This document shows positions 18,079-27,111 of a stretch of 64,000 nt of DNA, piece after piece; position 1 is the stretch's first letter; every line of letters starts with the position of its first letter. This DNA comes from Actinoplanes sichuanensis (GTDB taxonomy: Bacteria > Actinomycetota > Actinomycetes > Mycobacteriales > Micromonosporaceae). The notes under the pieces are model-generated. The model was not told the DNA's origin. It did not search any database and saw only the letters and a list, made by a program, of their open reading frames with translations. The stretch lies in the NCBI RefSeq assembly GCF_033097365.1, contig NZ_AP028461.1, forward strand, positions 2,418,001 through 2,482,000. Reading direction: 5' to 3'. Made by a program: the position numbers and the translations under genes.

Positions 18079-20385
18079 GTGTCTGTGGCTTCCTTGACGA
18101 TGGCGTCGGCGCGTGGCCGATGGTGGCTCCGGGCCGCCTTCGGGCTCGGTGTCGTGCTGCTCGTCGCCCAGATCCTGGCGGCCGTTCCGGTGGTGCGGTC
18201 GTGGCTGGAGGGGCACTCGGGGACCAGGAACGCCCTCCAGGACGCGGTCTATCTGCTGGCCGCCGCGCTGGTCTGGGCGCGGGCCGCGCTGGTGCGCGAG
18301 GACCGGGGTGCCTGGCTGCTGATGGCCGGTGGGCTGACCTTCTACGCCGCGGGCACGGTCTACTGGATCGCCGTCGTCGTCCATCTGGATCCGATGCCGT
18401 ACCCGTCGGCGGCCGACGGGATGTGGCTGGCCTACTACCCGTTCGCCTACGGCGCCGTCTACCTGCTGCTGCGCGCCCGGCAGTCCAGGATCAGCCTGTC
18501 CACGTGGCTGGACGGCCTGATCGCCGCGTCCTGTGCGGCCGCGTTCGCGTCCGTGGCGTTCCTGACCGGGGTGACCGCCGAGTCGTTCGGTGTCGGGCTG
18601 TCGATGCTGGTCAGCGTGGCCTACCCGGTGTCCGACATCGTGCTGGCCGGGGTGCTGCTCGGCTCGTGGGCGCTGAGCAACTGGCGCCTGGAGCGGGTCT
18701 GGACACTGCTGCTGACCGGCATGGGCATCAATACCGTGGCCAACGCGCTGCGGATGCTGGAGACCAACAGCGGCGTCTACCTGCCGAGCGGCTGGACCGA
18801 CGTGCTGTGGACCGTCGCGCTCGCGGTCATCGTGCTGGCCGCCTGGCAGACGCCGCAGAGCAGCTCGGAGCGGCGTCCGGCGCGGGCCCTGGTCGGCATG
18901 GTGCTGCCGGCGGCGCTGGCCTACGCGTCGATGCTCCTGCTGCTCAGCGACAACTGGCGGGCGCATCCGCTGCCGTTCGTCAGCAGTGTGCTGGCGGCCA
19001 CCGCGATCACCGGGGCGATCGTGCGGATGCTGCTGACCGTGCGGACCGTGGAGAAGCTCTCCGACGCGCGCCGGCAGGCCCGGACCGACGACCTGACCGG
19101 GCTGCCCAACCGCCGCCGGTTCCTGGAGATCCTGAGGCGCAGTCTCTCGGAGAGCGACCCGCCGGTGCCGCTGGCCGTCGCGATCATCGACCTGGACCGG
19201 TTCAAGGAGATCAACGACAGTTTCGGCCACCACCTCGGCGACCGGCTGCTGCGGATGGTCGCGAAGCGGCTGTCCGAGGCGATCGGCACCGAGGGTACGC
19301 TGGCCCGGCTGGGCGGCGACGAGTTCGGTGTGATCATGCAGAACGCCGACCCGGTCCGTGCCCAGAAGGTCGCGGTCTGCCTGCTCACCGCATTGCGCCG
19401 GCCGTTCGACCTGGACCAGATCGCGCTGCACGTGGACGCCAGCATCGGGGTGGCGGTTCACCCGGATCACGGTAGCGACCACAGCATGCTGCTGCGGCAG
19501 GCCGACAACGCCATGTACGTGGCGAAGAACGATCATCGTGGGGTCGCGCTGGCGACCGGGGCGGCCGACGACGTGGCCGGCCGGCAGCGCCTGACCACGC
19601 TGGAGGAGCTGCGGGTCGGTCTGGACCGGGGTGAGCTGGCCCTGCACTACCAGCCGCAGATGCATCTCGCCTCGGGCACGGTGACCGGCGTCGAGGCGCT
19701 GGTGCGATGGGATCACCCGCGCCGGGGCCTGGTGTTCCCGGACGTGTTCCTGCCGCTGGCCGAGCACGCCGGTCTGATGGGCCGGCTGACCCTGCAGGTG
19801 CTGGACATCGCGCTGGCCCAGAGCCGGGACTGGCGGGCCGACGGTCTGGACCTGGTGGTGGCGGTGAACCTGTCCGCGTCGAACCTGCAGGACACCACGC
19901 TGCCCGGGCATGTCGCGGACGCCCTGTCGCGGTATGAGGTGCCGCCGGCCGCGCTGCATCTGGAGGTCACCGAGGAGATCCTGATGCGGGACGCGGCCCG
20001 GGCCACCGCGGTGCTGGAGGAGTTGCGGGAGATGGGCGTACGGCTGGCCGTGGACGACTACGGCACTGGCTACTCCAGTCTGGCCTACCTGCACGCGCTG
20101 CCGGTGGACGACCTGAAATTGGACCGGGCGTTCGTGACGCACTGTGACACCGACCCGCGCAGCGCGGCGATCGTGAAGAGCACCGTCGAGCTGGCCCACA
20201 ACCTCGGGATGCGGATGATCGCCGAGGGGGTGGAGAGTGAGGCCGCGCTGGACCGGCTGCGGGACTGGGACTGCGATCTGGTGCAGGGCTACCACCTGAG
20301 TCGTCCGCTGCCGGCCGACCGGTTCACCGCGTGGCTCGCCGAGCGCCACATTTTCGCTCAGGTTCCATCAGAGATTGACACCTGA
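18079..20385 (+). CDS. Membrane GGDEF-EAL cyclic di-GMP signalling protein
   Basis: 768 residues: about eight to ten N-terminal membrane helices (MASE-like sensor), a GGDEF domain (TDDLTGLPNRRRF, RLGGDEFGVI) and an EAL domain (GVEALVRWDHP, VNLSASNLQD, LEVTEEIL, DDYGTGYSSLAYL, LKLDRAFV, AEGVESEAALDRL). All residues expected for phosphodiesterase activity are present, and the GGDEF site also looks intact, so it could both make and degrade cyclic di-GMP. No RxxD inhibitory site precedes GGDEF. The start is taken as GTG 18079; the ATG at 18100 is also possible. Confidence 0.9.
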   Translation: MSVASLTMASARGRWWLRAAFGLGVVLLVAQILAAVPVVRSWLEGHSGTRNALQDAVYLLAAALVWARAALVREDRGAWLLMAGGLTFYAAGTVYWIAVVVHLDPMPYPSAADGMWLAYYPFAYGAVYLLLRARQSRISLSTWLDGLIAASCAAAFASVAFLTGVTAESFGVGLSMLVSVAYPVSDIVLAGVLLGSWALSNWRLERVWTLLLTGMGINTVANALRMLETNSGVYLPSGWTDVLWTVALAVIVLAAWQTPQSSSERRPARALVGMVLPAALAYASMLLLLSDNWRAHPLPFVSSVLAATAITGAIVRMLLTVRTVEKLSDARRQARTDDLTGLPNRRRFLEILRRSLSESDPPVPLAVAIIDLDRFKEINDSFGHHLGDRLLRMVAKRLSEAIGTEGTLARLGGDEFGVIMQNADPVRAQKVAVCLLTALRRPFDLDQIALHVDASIGVAVHPDHGSDHSMLLRQADNAMYVAKNDHRGVALATGAADDVAGRQRLTTLEELRVGLDRGELALHYQPQMHLASGTVTGVEALVRWDHPRRGLVFPDVFLPLAEHAGLMGRLTLQVLDIALAQSRDWRADGLDLVVAVNLSASNLQDTTLPGHVADALSRYEVPPAALHLEVTEEILMRDAARATAVLEELREMGVRLAVDDYGTGYSSLAYLHALPVDDLKLDRAFVTHCDTDPRSAAIVKSTVELAHNLGMRMIAEGVESEAALDRLRDWDCDLVQGYHLSRPLPADRFTAWLAERHIFAQVPSEIDT

Positions 20386-20445
20386 CACATTCAACAGGTT
20401 GGATTCCTTACAGATGCCGCGCGCCTGTCACCGAGGAGTCCGCCG

Positions 20446-22947
20446 ATGCGTCTTCGATCCGTGCTGGCCTGCGTCAGCGCCCTCACCATGGCCCTCGCCG
20501 GGGCCGGTCCGGCAGTCGCCGTGGATCCGCCCGGCCCGCTTCCACCGGTCGGTACCGGCACCACATTTCTGAACAAGGACAGCTTCGTCGGCGGGTTCAA
20601 CGACCCCGCCTGGTACCGGGCCAACATCCCGTTCCTCGAGGTGCCCGACCGGCAGATCCAGGACGTCTACTACTACCGGTGGAAGACCTGGAAGGAGCAC
20701 CTGGTCTACACCGGGCCGCAGTTCGGCTGGATCTCCAGCGAGTTCCTGAACCCGGTCTCCTACGGGGCACCCTACGGCGGCATCTCGGCCGCCGCCGGTC
20801 ACCACATCGCCGAGGGCCGGTGGGTACGCAACGGTCAGTACCTCGACGACTACATCAACTACTGGCTGACCGGCCCCGGAGCCGGTCCCAAACCGGCGGT
20901 CGAGGAGGTCAACCCGAACACCACCGACTGGGGTCACGAGTACAGCTTCTGGGCGGCCAGTGCGGTGTGGAACCGGTACCTCGCCAACGGCGACCGGGCC
21001 TTCGTGACCGCCCAGCAGTCGGCTCTGCAGCGCTTCTACGACAGATGGAACGTGCAGTACAACGCCGCCCTCGGCCTGTACTGGCAGGTGCCGGTCTGGG
21101 ACGCCAGCGAGTTGTCGGCCGCGTCCTACCAGTCCAGCGACCCCTACCACGGCGGCGCCGGATACCGGCCCAGCATCAACGCCTACCAGTACGGCGACGC
21201 GCGGGCCATCGCGAGCATCGCCGCGCTGCGCGGGGACACCGCCACCGCCGACCTGTACCACTCGCGGGCGGCGGCGCTGAAGACGAACATGGACGCCCGG
21301 CTGTGGGACGGCGGGCGCAACTTCTACTACCACGTCATGCGTGACCAGAACCCGAACCTGGCCAAGCTCGACACCCGCGAGCACATCGGGTTCGTGCCGT
21401 GGATGTTCGACATGCCGGACGCGAGCCGGTCGGTGGCGTGGGCCCAGGTGACCGACCCGCAGGGCTTCTACTCGGCGTACGGGCCGACCACCGCCGAACG
21501 GCGCAGCCCGCAGTTCATGCGGGACGCGCTCAACGGCTGTTGCCGCTGGAACGGGCCGTCGTGGCCGTACGCCACCTCGCAGGTTCTGACCGGTCTGGCG
21601 AATCTGTTGCAGGACTATCCGGCGCAGCCGTACGCGGACCGCGCCGACTACGTCGACCTGCTGCGGAAGTATGCGCTCACCCAGTACCGCAACGGCGTGC
21701 CGTACGTCGCCGAGGCGCACCACCCGGACGAGAACCGGTGGATCTACGACGGCGGCGGGCACAGCGAGGACTACAACCACTCCACCTTCGTCGACAACGT
21801 GATCGCCGGGCTGATCGGCGTGGACGCCCGGGCCGACGACGCGGTCACGGTCAAGCCGCTGGCGCCCGCCTCCTGGGACTACTTCCTGCTGGAGAACGCG
21901 CCCTACCACGGTCACAACCTGACGGTTCTCTGGGACCGGACCGGCAGCCGGTACGGGCGTGGCGCCGGCTTGAAAGTGTTCGTGGACGGCGTACAGCAGG
22001 CGGCGCAGCCGGGTTTGACGCCGTTGACCGCTGCGGTCGGAACCCCGGTGGCGCCGCCGACGGGGGAGCGGGTGAACATCGCCGCCAACCCGCAGCGGCA
22101 CGGCAACGGATCCACCCAGCCGTTCGCGTCCTACACGTTCACCGTCGACAACGCCTGGCGGACCATCGACGGCAACATCTTCGAGAACAACGTCCCGCAG
22201 AACACCAGATGGACCAGCTACAGCTCACCGAACGCGAGTGATCATGTGGGTGTCGACTTCGGCCGTCCGGTGGTCGTCGACGACGTTCGCCTCTACTTCT
22301 ACGACGACGGCGGCGGGGTACGAGTCCCGACGAGCTACGAGTTGCAGCAGTGGACCGGCAGCCAGTGGCAGACCATCACCACCGGCACGTCACCGATCGC
22401 CAACGGGCTCACCCGGCACACGTTCGCGCCGGTCACCACGTCACGGCTGCGGGTGCTGGCCCCCAACCGGGGCGGCGGCGTCGGCTGGGGGCTCAGCGAA
22501 CTGCAGGTCTGGTCCCGCCCCACCTTCAAGATCTTCAACCGGCACAGCGGAAAGCTCCTCGCCGTCCACGACGCGTCCACCGCGAACAGCGCCCCGGTCC
22601 AGCAGTACAGCGACACCGGCACCCGGGACCACCGCTGGGAGCTGATCGACAACGGCGACGGATACTTCCGGATCAAGAACCTCAACAGCGGTAAGGTCCT
22701 CGGCGTCGACGGCATGTCGACGGCCGACAGCGCCCAGGTCGTCCAGTACGACGACAACGGCACCGCCGACCATCTGTGGCTGCCGGTGGACGCCGGGGAC
22801 GGCAACTACAAGCTGGTCAACCGGCACAGCGGCAAACTGCTCGCCGTCGACGGCATGTCCACCGCCGACAGCGCCGACGTCCAGCAGTACCGCGACAACA
22901 ACACCGACGACCAGCAGTGGCAGCTGCGCCCCAGCATCGGCGGTTAA
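20446..22947 (+). CDS. Secreted (alpha/alpha)6 glycosidase with F5/8-type and ricin-lectin domains
   Basis: 833 residues, ATG 20446 with GAGGAG upstream. The signal peptide ends at AVA near residue 25. Residues about 40-540 match the MGH1/GH63-like (alpha/alpha)6 glycosidase fold: EYSFWAASAVWNRYL, NAYQYGDARAIASIA, CCRWNGPSWPYATSQ, and YDGGGHSEDYNHSTFVDNVI near the end. Residues 541-688 are a discoidin/F5-8-type beta-sandwich (FGRPVVVDDVRLYFYDD). Residues 688-832 are a ricin-type beta-trefoil in three repeats (NRHSGKLLAV, LNSGKVLGVDGMSTADSA, NRHSGKLLAVDGMSTADSA). It probably hydrolyses a plant or microbial polysaccharide outside the cell. Confidence 0.85.
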   Translation: MRLRSVLACVSALTMALAGAGPAVAVDPPGPLPPVGTGTTFLNKDSFVGGFNDPAWYRANIPFLEVPDRQIQDVYYYRWKTWKEHLVYTGPQFGWISSEFLNPVSYGAPYGGISAAAGHHIAEGRWVRNGQYLDDYINYWLTGPGAGPKPAVEEVNPNTTDWGHEYSFWAASAVWNRYLANGDRAFVTAQQSALQRFYDRWNVQYNAALGLYWQVPVWDASELSAASYQSSDPYHGGAGYRPSINAYQYGDARAIASIAALRGDTATADLYHSRAAALKTNMDARLWDGGRNFYYHVMRDQNPNLAKLDTREHIGFVPWMFDMPDASRSVAWAQVTDPQGFYSAYGPTTAERRSPQFMRDALNGCCRWNGPSWPYATSQVLTGLANLLQDYPAQPYADRADYVDLLRKYALTQYRNGVPYVAEAHHPDENRWIYDGGGHSEDYNHSTFVDNVIAGLIGVDARADDAVTVKPLAPASWDYFLLENAPYHGHNLTVLWDRTGSRYGRGAGLKVFVDGVQQAAQPGLTPLTAAVGTPVAPPTGERVNIAANPQRHGNGSTQPFASYTFTVDNAWRTIDGNIFENNVPQNTRWTSYSSPNASDHVGVDFGRPVVVDDVRLYFYDDGGGVRVPTSYELQQWTGSQWQTITTGTSPIANGLTRHTFAPVTTSRLRVLAPNRGGGVGWGLSELQVWSRPTFKIFNRHSGKLLAVHDASTANSAPVQQYSDTGTRDHRWELIDNGDGYFRIKNLNSGKVLGVDGMSTADSAQVVQYDDNGTADHLWLPVDAGDGNYKLVNRHSGKLLAVDGMSTADSADVQQYRDNNTDDQQWQLRPSIGG

Positions 22948-23582
22948 CGCCGCTCCCACTGCTTCCTGGTGATCTCGTACCGGAAACCGCCGAGCTCGGC
23001 ACCCTCGACCGCCTGCATGTCGGCAGGCGTGTCGAGGGGACCGGTCACCGTGAGCCCGGCCTTCTCCAACACCCTCCGGGAACCGGCGTTCACCGACATC
23101 GTCGCGGCCCATACCACGTTCACGCCGAGCTCGGTGAACGCCTTGGCCAGCAACGCCCGGGAGCCCTCGGTGGCGTACCCCTTGCCCCACTCCGCCCGGC
23201 GCAGCCGGTAGCCGATCTCGACCTCGTCCAGCGGGCTGTCCCGGTCCTCGGGACACAGGATGAACCACCCGATGAAGGCGCCGCCGTCCTTGGCGTGCGC
23301 CGCGAACAGCCCGAAACCCGGCCACAGCTCGTAGCTGCGCAGAATGTTGTTCAGACCCCGCTCGCGATAGTGCTCGGGCGGGGTCGGCTCACCTCCGGTC
23401 AGATAGCGCATGACCGCCGGATCGCTGTCCAGCTCGATCAGCAGGTCCACGTCGTCGGCGGTGAACCGGCGCAGGGTCAGGCGCTCGGTGTCCAGGTAAA
23501 CGTCCACCGGCGCATGCTGATCCACGCGCGCGGAAAAGACCAACGGTTTTCCGTACTCCTCCGCGCGGCCACCCGCCTCCAT
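22944..23582 (-). CDS. GNAT N-acetyltransferase (RimJ/RimL type)
   Basis: The acetyltransferase begins at DVYLDTERLTLRRFTADDVD and holds the acetyl-CoA loop GYRLRRAEWGKGYATEGSRALLAKAF, followed by the RimL-type NAGSRRVLEKAGL. It should acetylate a small molecule or protein amino group. The start is uncertain: ATG 23582 is the first ATG, but GTG 23507 lies directly before the conserved DVYLDTERL and fits the family length better; neither has a good ribosome binding site. It converges on the glycosidase with a four-base overlap and is divergent from the EF-hand hydrolase. Confidence 0.85.
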   Translation of the reverse strand: MEAGGRAEEYGKPLVFSARVDQHAPVDVYLDTERLTLRRFTADDVDLLIELDSDPAVMRYLTGGEPTPPEHYRERGLNNILRSYELWPGFGLFAAHAKDGGAFIGWFILCPEDRDSPLDEVEIGYRLRRAEWGKGYATEGSRALLAKAFTELGVNVVWAATMSVNAGSRRVLEKAGLTVTGPLDTPADMQAVEGAELGGFRYEITRKQWERR

Positions 23583-23650
23583 CGCAAGTCGCAAGCCCGG
23601 TTTCCCGCCTGCGCCGGATGTGGCCGGACACGCCCCGGCGGCAGGCTCAA

Positions 23651-23669
23651 CGGTGTCGAAACGACACCG
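23651..23669. promoter_or_regulatory. 8-bp inverted repeat just before the hydrolase ribosome binding site
   Basis: CGGTGTCG-AAA-CGACACCG is a perfect stem with a three-base spacer, ending five bases before the GGGGAG ribosome binding site of the hydrolase at 23685. It may be an operator or a leader hairpin. Confidence 0.5.
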
Positions 23670-23684
23670 ACCAGGGGAGACCAC

Positions 23685-24851
23685 ATGAGACACCAGAAGG
23701 TCGCCGTACTGGCCGCCGCCGTCCTCGCCCTCAGCCTGACACCGCCGGCGGGCGCCGAGGCGACCGGCAAGCCGAGCGGTGAATGGGCCGGGATCGTCCG
23801 CGAGACGGTCACCATCCCGATGGACGGCGGGTGGTCCGCCGCGGGCGAGCTCACCTACCCCAGAGGCGCCAAGGGCCGCCTGCCGGTGGTGGTGCTGCTG
23901 CACGGCAGCGGCCGCAACGACATGGACCAGACCCTCGCTTCGGGCGTGGCCACGCTCAAGTCGGTGGCCCGGGCGATCAACCGTGACGGCTTCGCCGTGC
24001 TGCGCTTCAACAAACGCGGCGTAGTCGGTGTGGGACCGCAGCTGAGCGATGATCCGGCCGACCTCGACTTCGCCGAACCCTATGAGCAGACGGTACGGGA
24101 CGCGGCCGCCGCCGTACGCTTCGCCGCCACCTCGAACCGGGTCGACCCGGGCCGGGTGTTCCTGCTCGGACACAGCGAGGGCACCCAGGTCGCCGCCAAC
24201 CTGGCCGCCGACCCGCGCGCCCACGGCATCACCCGGCCCGCCGGAGTCGTCGCGATGGGTGTCGTCGGCGGCACCCCGCGTCAGGTGATCTACTACCAGG
24301 CGGTCGGCCGTACGCTCGGCCAGTTGCACGAGGAGTTCGACTTCGACGGCGACGGCCGGCTCACCCCGGAGGAGACGGCGAACGGCCTGCTCGGCCGACC
24401 CGACGCGGTCACCGCCCAATACCGGGCCATCCTGGAGAACCCGGCCACCGACGCCGACGGTGACGGTGAGCTGACCATCGACACCGAGATCGAGCCGGTC
24501 ATCCGCGCGGCCGTCGGCTTCGACCGGTACCCGAACCTGCCCGGCATGCCGGAACAGCTCGCGAGATACCTCACCGACATCGGCCGCTTCCCGAACCCGG
24601 CCCGGGACCTGCCCCGCTACGACGGCCCGGTGCTGCTACTCAACGGCCAGACCGACATCCAGACCGTGGTCCGCGGCGCGATCGTCACCGACACCGCCCT
24701 CGCCGCCGCCGGAAACCGGGACCACACTCTGATCACCTACCCCGGCGTCAGCCACCTGATGAACGTCACGCCCGAGTACGAGCCGGTACCCGGGAATCCG
24801 GACCCGGCGGTGCTGCGTGATATCACCACCTGGCTGGGCCGCCACCGCTGA
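23685..24851 (+). CDS. Secreted alpha/beta hydrolase with an inserted EF-hand pair
   Basis: 388 residues, ATG 23685 with GGGGAG upstream and a signal peptide ending near residue 24 (PAGAEA). The fold has the oxyanion region VVLLHGSGRNDMD, nucleophile Ser164 in GHSEG, Asp324 in NGQTD and His357 in GVSHL. Inserted in the cap are two calcium-binding loops: residues 219-230 (DFDGDGRLTPEE, canonical) and 256-267 (DADGDGELTIDT, last ligand Thr, followed by Glu). An extracellular, calcium-dependent esterase or peptidase is likely; the substrate is unknown. Confidence 0.85.
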   Translation: MRHQKVAVLAAAVLALSLTPPAGAEATGKPSGEWAGIVRETVTIPMDGGWSAAGELTYPRGAKGRLPVVVLLHGSGRNDMDQTLASGVATLKSVARAINRDGFAVLRFNKRGVVGVGPQLSDDPADLDFAEPYEQTVRDAAAAVRFAATSNRVDPGRVFLLGHSEGTQVAANLAADPRAHGITRPAGVVAMGVVGGTPRQVIYYQAVGRTLGQLHEEFDFDGDGRLTPEETANGLLGRPDAVTAQYRAILENPATDADGDGELTIDTEIEPVIRAAVGFDRYPNLPGMPEQLARYLTDIGRFPNPARDLPRYDGPVLLLNGQTDIQTVVRGAIVTDTALAAAGNRDHTLITYPGVSHLMNVTPEYEPVPGNPDPAVLRDITTWLGRHR

Positions 24852-24889
24852 CCGTCGGCACGACCGGACCGGGACGAGGAGTCACCACG

Positions 24890-26419
24890 ATGCGCAGGAC
24901 GCTGATCCACGACACCGCACTGGCCGTGGTCGCGGTGCCGTTCACCGCGGTGCTGCTCTGGCTCCCCGGGCCGGTCGGCCCCACCGGTCCGCTCGTGCTG
25001 GCGCTGATCACCGCACAGACGCTGCTGATCAGCGTGCGCCGGGTCAGGCCGGTGTGGTGCCTGGCGGCGATGCTGGTGCTGCAGATCGCGATCGCCGCCG
25101 CCTCACCGGCGGGTGCCGGGGTGCGCGGCTTCGGGCCCGCCATCGCGGTCTACACCTGCGGCACGGTGCTGGCCACCCGTACCGCCATCGGGTTGGCGGT
25201 GGTCACCGCGGTCGTCGAGATCGGCGGGTACGCCGTGCTGGCCCTGCCGCCACTCGGGGATCCGGCGCTGGATCTCACCCGGATCGTCGTGCATCTGGGC
25301 CTGTCGCTGGTGCTGTACATCGGTGCCGCCCTGCTCGGCTCGCATCTGGCCATGCGCCGCCGGTACACCGAGGTGGTCGCGGCCGGTGCGGCCGCCGACG
25401 CCGAGGCGCACCGGGCGCGGACCGAGGCGGTGCTGACCGCCGAACGCGCCCGGACCGCCCGTGACCTGCACGATGTCGCCGCGCACCACCTCACCTCGCT
25501 GATCGTGCAGGCCACCCTGGTCGAGCGCCTGCTGGACCGCGACCCGGAGGCGGCCCGGCGGCACGCGGCCGCGATCCGTGACGAGGGCCGCAACACGCTG
25601 CACAATCTGCGGCTGATCGTCGGCGCGCTGCGCGACGGTGACGGCGCCGACCCGGATCTGCCGGACGGCAGCGGCCTCGCCATGATCGACCGGCTGGCGT
25701 CCGGCGGTGGGGCGGTGCTCACCGTCGACGGCACACCGGGTGTCCAGGATCCGGCTGTGGAGTTGGCGCTCTATCGGGTGGCGCAGGAGGCGCTGACCAA
25801 CGCGCGTGACCACGCGCCTGGTGCGGCGGTGACGATCGCGCTCACTTACCGGGAGCAGGAGACCACGATGGAGATCCACAACGGCCTGTCCGCCGGCCCG
25901 GCCGCCGGCCCGGCCGCCGGGATGCCCGCCCGCCAGGACCGGCCCCGCCGCGGATTCGGGCTGATCGGCATGCGGGAACGGGCCTCGCTGATCGGCGCCG
26001 AACTCGAGGCGGGTCCGACGCCGGATGGCGGCTGGCGGGTCCGGCTCGCCGTCCCCCACCCCGAAGCCGTCCCGCGTAGCGAAGCCCTTCCGCGCTCCGA
26101 AACTGTCCCGCGTAGCGGAGCCGTCCCGCGTGCCGAAGCTGTCCCGCGTAGCGGAGCCGTCCTGCGGTCTGAAGTTGTTCCGCGTCGCGATGCCCCTTCG
26201 TGCTCCGAAGCCGTCCCGCGCGTCGAAGCGGTCCCGCAACGGGGAACACTCTCGCGCGGCGAAGCCGCTTCGGGCTCCGAAGCCGTCCCGCGCGTCGAAG
26301 CGGTCCCGCAACCGGGAACCCTCTCGCGCGGCGAAGCCGCCCCGCGGCCTGGCGCCGACATGCATTCCGGAGCCGGGACGCAGACCGAAGCCGGTAAGCA
26401 CACCGGGGCCGACGCGTGA
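24890..26419 (+). CDS. NarL-type sensor histidine kinase with long repetitive C-terminal tail
   Basis: 509 residues, ATG 24890 with GAGGAG upstream. There are about five N-terminal membrane helices, a HisKA_3 dimerisation helix with the phospho-acceptor His in TARDLHDVAAHHLTSLIVQ, and a short HATPase domain (EALTNARDHAPGAAVTI, GFGLIGMRERASLIG). After residue 380 the protein continues for about 125 residues as a degenerate repeat based on VPRSxAVP, unlike any kinase domain. Its TGA overlaps the regulator GTG as GTGA, so kinase and regulator are coupled. Confidence 0.88.
   Translation: MRRTLIHDTALAVVAVPFTAVLLWLPGPVGPTGPLVLALITAQTLLISVRRVRPVWCLAAMLVLQIAIAAASPAGAGVRGFGPAIAVYTCGTVLATRTAIGLAVVTAVVEIGGYAVLALPPLGDPALDLTRIVVHLGLSLVLYIGAALLGSHLAMRRRYTEVVAAGAAADAEAHRARTEAVLTAERARTARDLHDVAAHHLTSLIVQATLVERLLDRDPEAARRHAAAIRDEGRNTLHNLRLIVGALRDGDGADPDLPDGSGLAMIDRLASGGGAVLTVDGTPGVQDPAVELALYRVAQEALTNARDHAPGAAVTIALTYREQETTMEIHNGLSAGPAAGPAAGMPARQDRPRRGFGLIGMRERASLIGAELEAGPTPDGGWRVRLAVPHPEAVPRSEALPRSETVPRSGAVPRAEAVPRSGAVLRSEVVPRRDAPSCSEAVPRVEAVPQRGTLSRGEAASGSEAVPRVEAVPQPGTLSRGEAAPRPGADMHSGAGTQTEAGKHTGADA
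26059..26350 (+). repeat. 24-bp-based tandem repeat array in the kinase tail, with a 72-bp duplication
   Basis: Degenerate units built on GTCCCGCGTAGCGGAGCC encode VPRS(G/E)A repeats. Within the array, 26203-26274 and 26275-26346 are a 72-bp direct duplication differing at a few positions. The length is probably variable between strains. Confidence 0.75.
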
Positions 26420-27072
26420 TCACCGTCCTGCTCGCTGACGATCAGCCGATGCTGCGCGCCGGTTTCCGGTCGCTGATCGAGCTGGCCGGCGACATCACCG
26501 TGGTCGGTGAGGCCGCCGACGGCCCCGAGGCGGTCCGGATGGCCCGGGTTCTGAAACCCGATGTGGTCTGCATGGACGTGCGGATGCCCGGCGGCGACGG
26601 CCTGACCGCGACCAGGGAGATCGTCGGCACCCTCGATCCGGCGCCCGCGGTGCTCGTGCTGACCACCTACGAGCTGGACGAATACGTGTTCGGCGCGCTC
26701 GAAGCGGGCGCGAGCGGCTTCCTGCTCAAGGACGCGGACGTGGACACCCTTCTCGACGCGATCCGCAGGCTGGCCGCCGGGCAGGGGATGGTCGACTCCG
26801 CGGTCACCAGGCGGGTGATCGTCGAGTTCGCCCGGCGCCGAACCGCGATCCCGACCGGAACCGGTGCGGACCTGCTCACCACCCGCGAGGCCGAGATCGT
26901 CCGGCTGCTGGCCCGCGGCCTGTCCAACGCGGAGATCGCCGGCGAACTGACCGTCGAGGTGAGCACTGTGAAGAGCCACTTGAGCCGAGCAATGACCAAG
27001 ATCGGCGCTCGGGACCGCCTGCAGACGGGCATCTGGGCGTACCGCTGTGGTCTCCTGCCCCTCGCTCCCTAA
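26416..27072 (+). CDS. NarL/LuxR-type response regulator
   Basis: 218 residues. The receiver domain has the acid pair in LLADDQPMLRAG, phospho-Asp in VVCMDVRMPGGDG and Lys in FLLKDADVD. The C-terminal LuxR-type helix-turn-helix is LTTREAEIVRLLARGLSNAEIAGEL, then VSTVKSHLSRAMTKIGARDR. Its start GTG overlaps the kinase stop, so they form one two-component system. The targets are unknown; nearby candidates are the EF-hand hydrolase and the kinase operon itself. Confidence 0.93.
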   Translation: MITVLLADDQPMLRAGFRSLIELAGDITVVGEAADGPEAVRMARVLKPDVVCMDVRMPGGDGLTATREIVGTLDPAPAVLVLTTYELDEYVFGALEAGASGFLLKDADVDTLLDAIRRLAAGQGMVDSAVTRRVIVEFARRRTAIPTGTGADLLTTREAEIVRLLARGLSNAEIAGELTVEVSTVKSHLSRAMTKIGARDRLQTGIWAYRCGLLPLAP

Positions 27073-27089
27073 AGCTTTTAGGTTTTCAC

Positions 27090-27102
27090 CTACATAGTGT
27101 AG
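27090..27102. promoter_or_regulatory. Candidate TetR operator (CTACA-TAG-TGTAG)
   Basis: A 13-bp palindrome with perfect five-base arms lies 10-22 bases before the TetR start codon in an AT-richer stretch containing possible promoter hexamers. This position is typical of autoregulated TetR genes. Confidence 0.45.
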
Positions 27103-27111
27103 CGTAGGGGT

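Noticed and set aside
17845..20349. 834-codon open frame on the minus strand opposite the GGDEF-EAL gene
   Set aside because: It is a GC-rich mirror frame of a well-supported gene and its translation is low-complexity His/Gln/Arg without any domain.
20428..22101. 557-codon minus-strand frame opposite the secreted glycosidase
   Set aside because: Antisense shadow; Val/Arg/Gly-rich translation with no family signal, while the plus strand encodes clear domains and a signal peptide.
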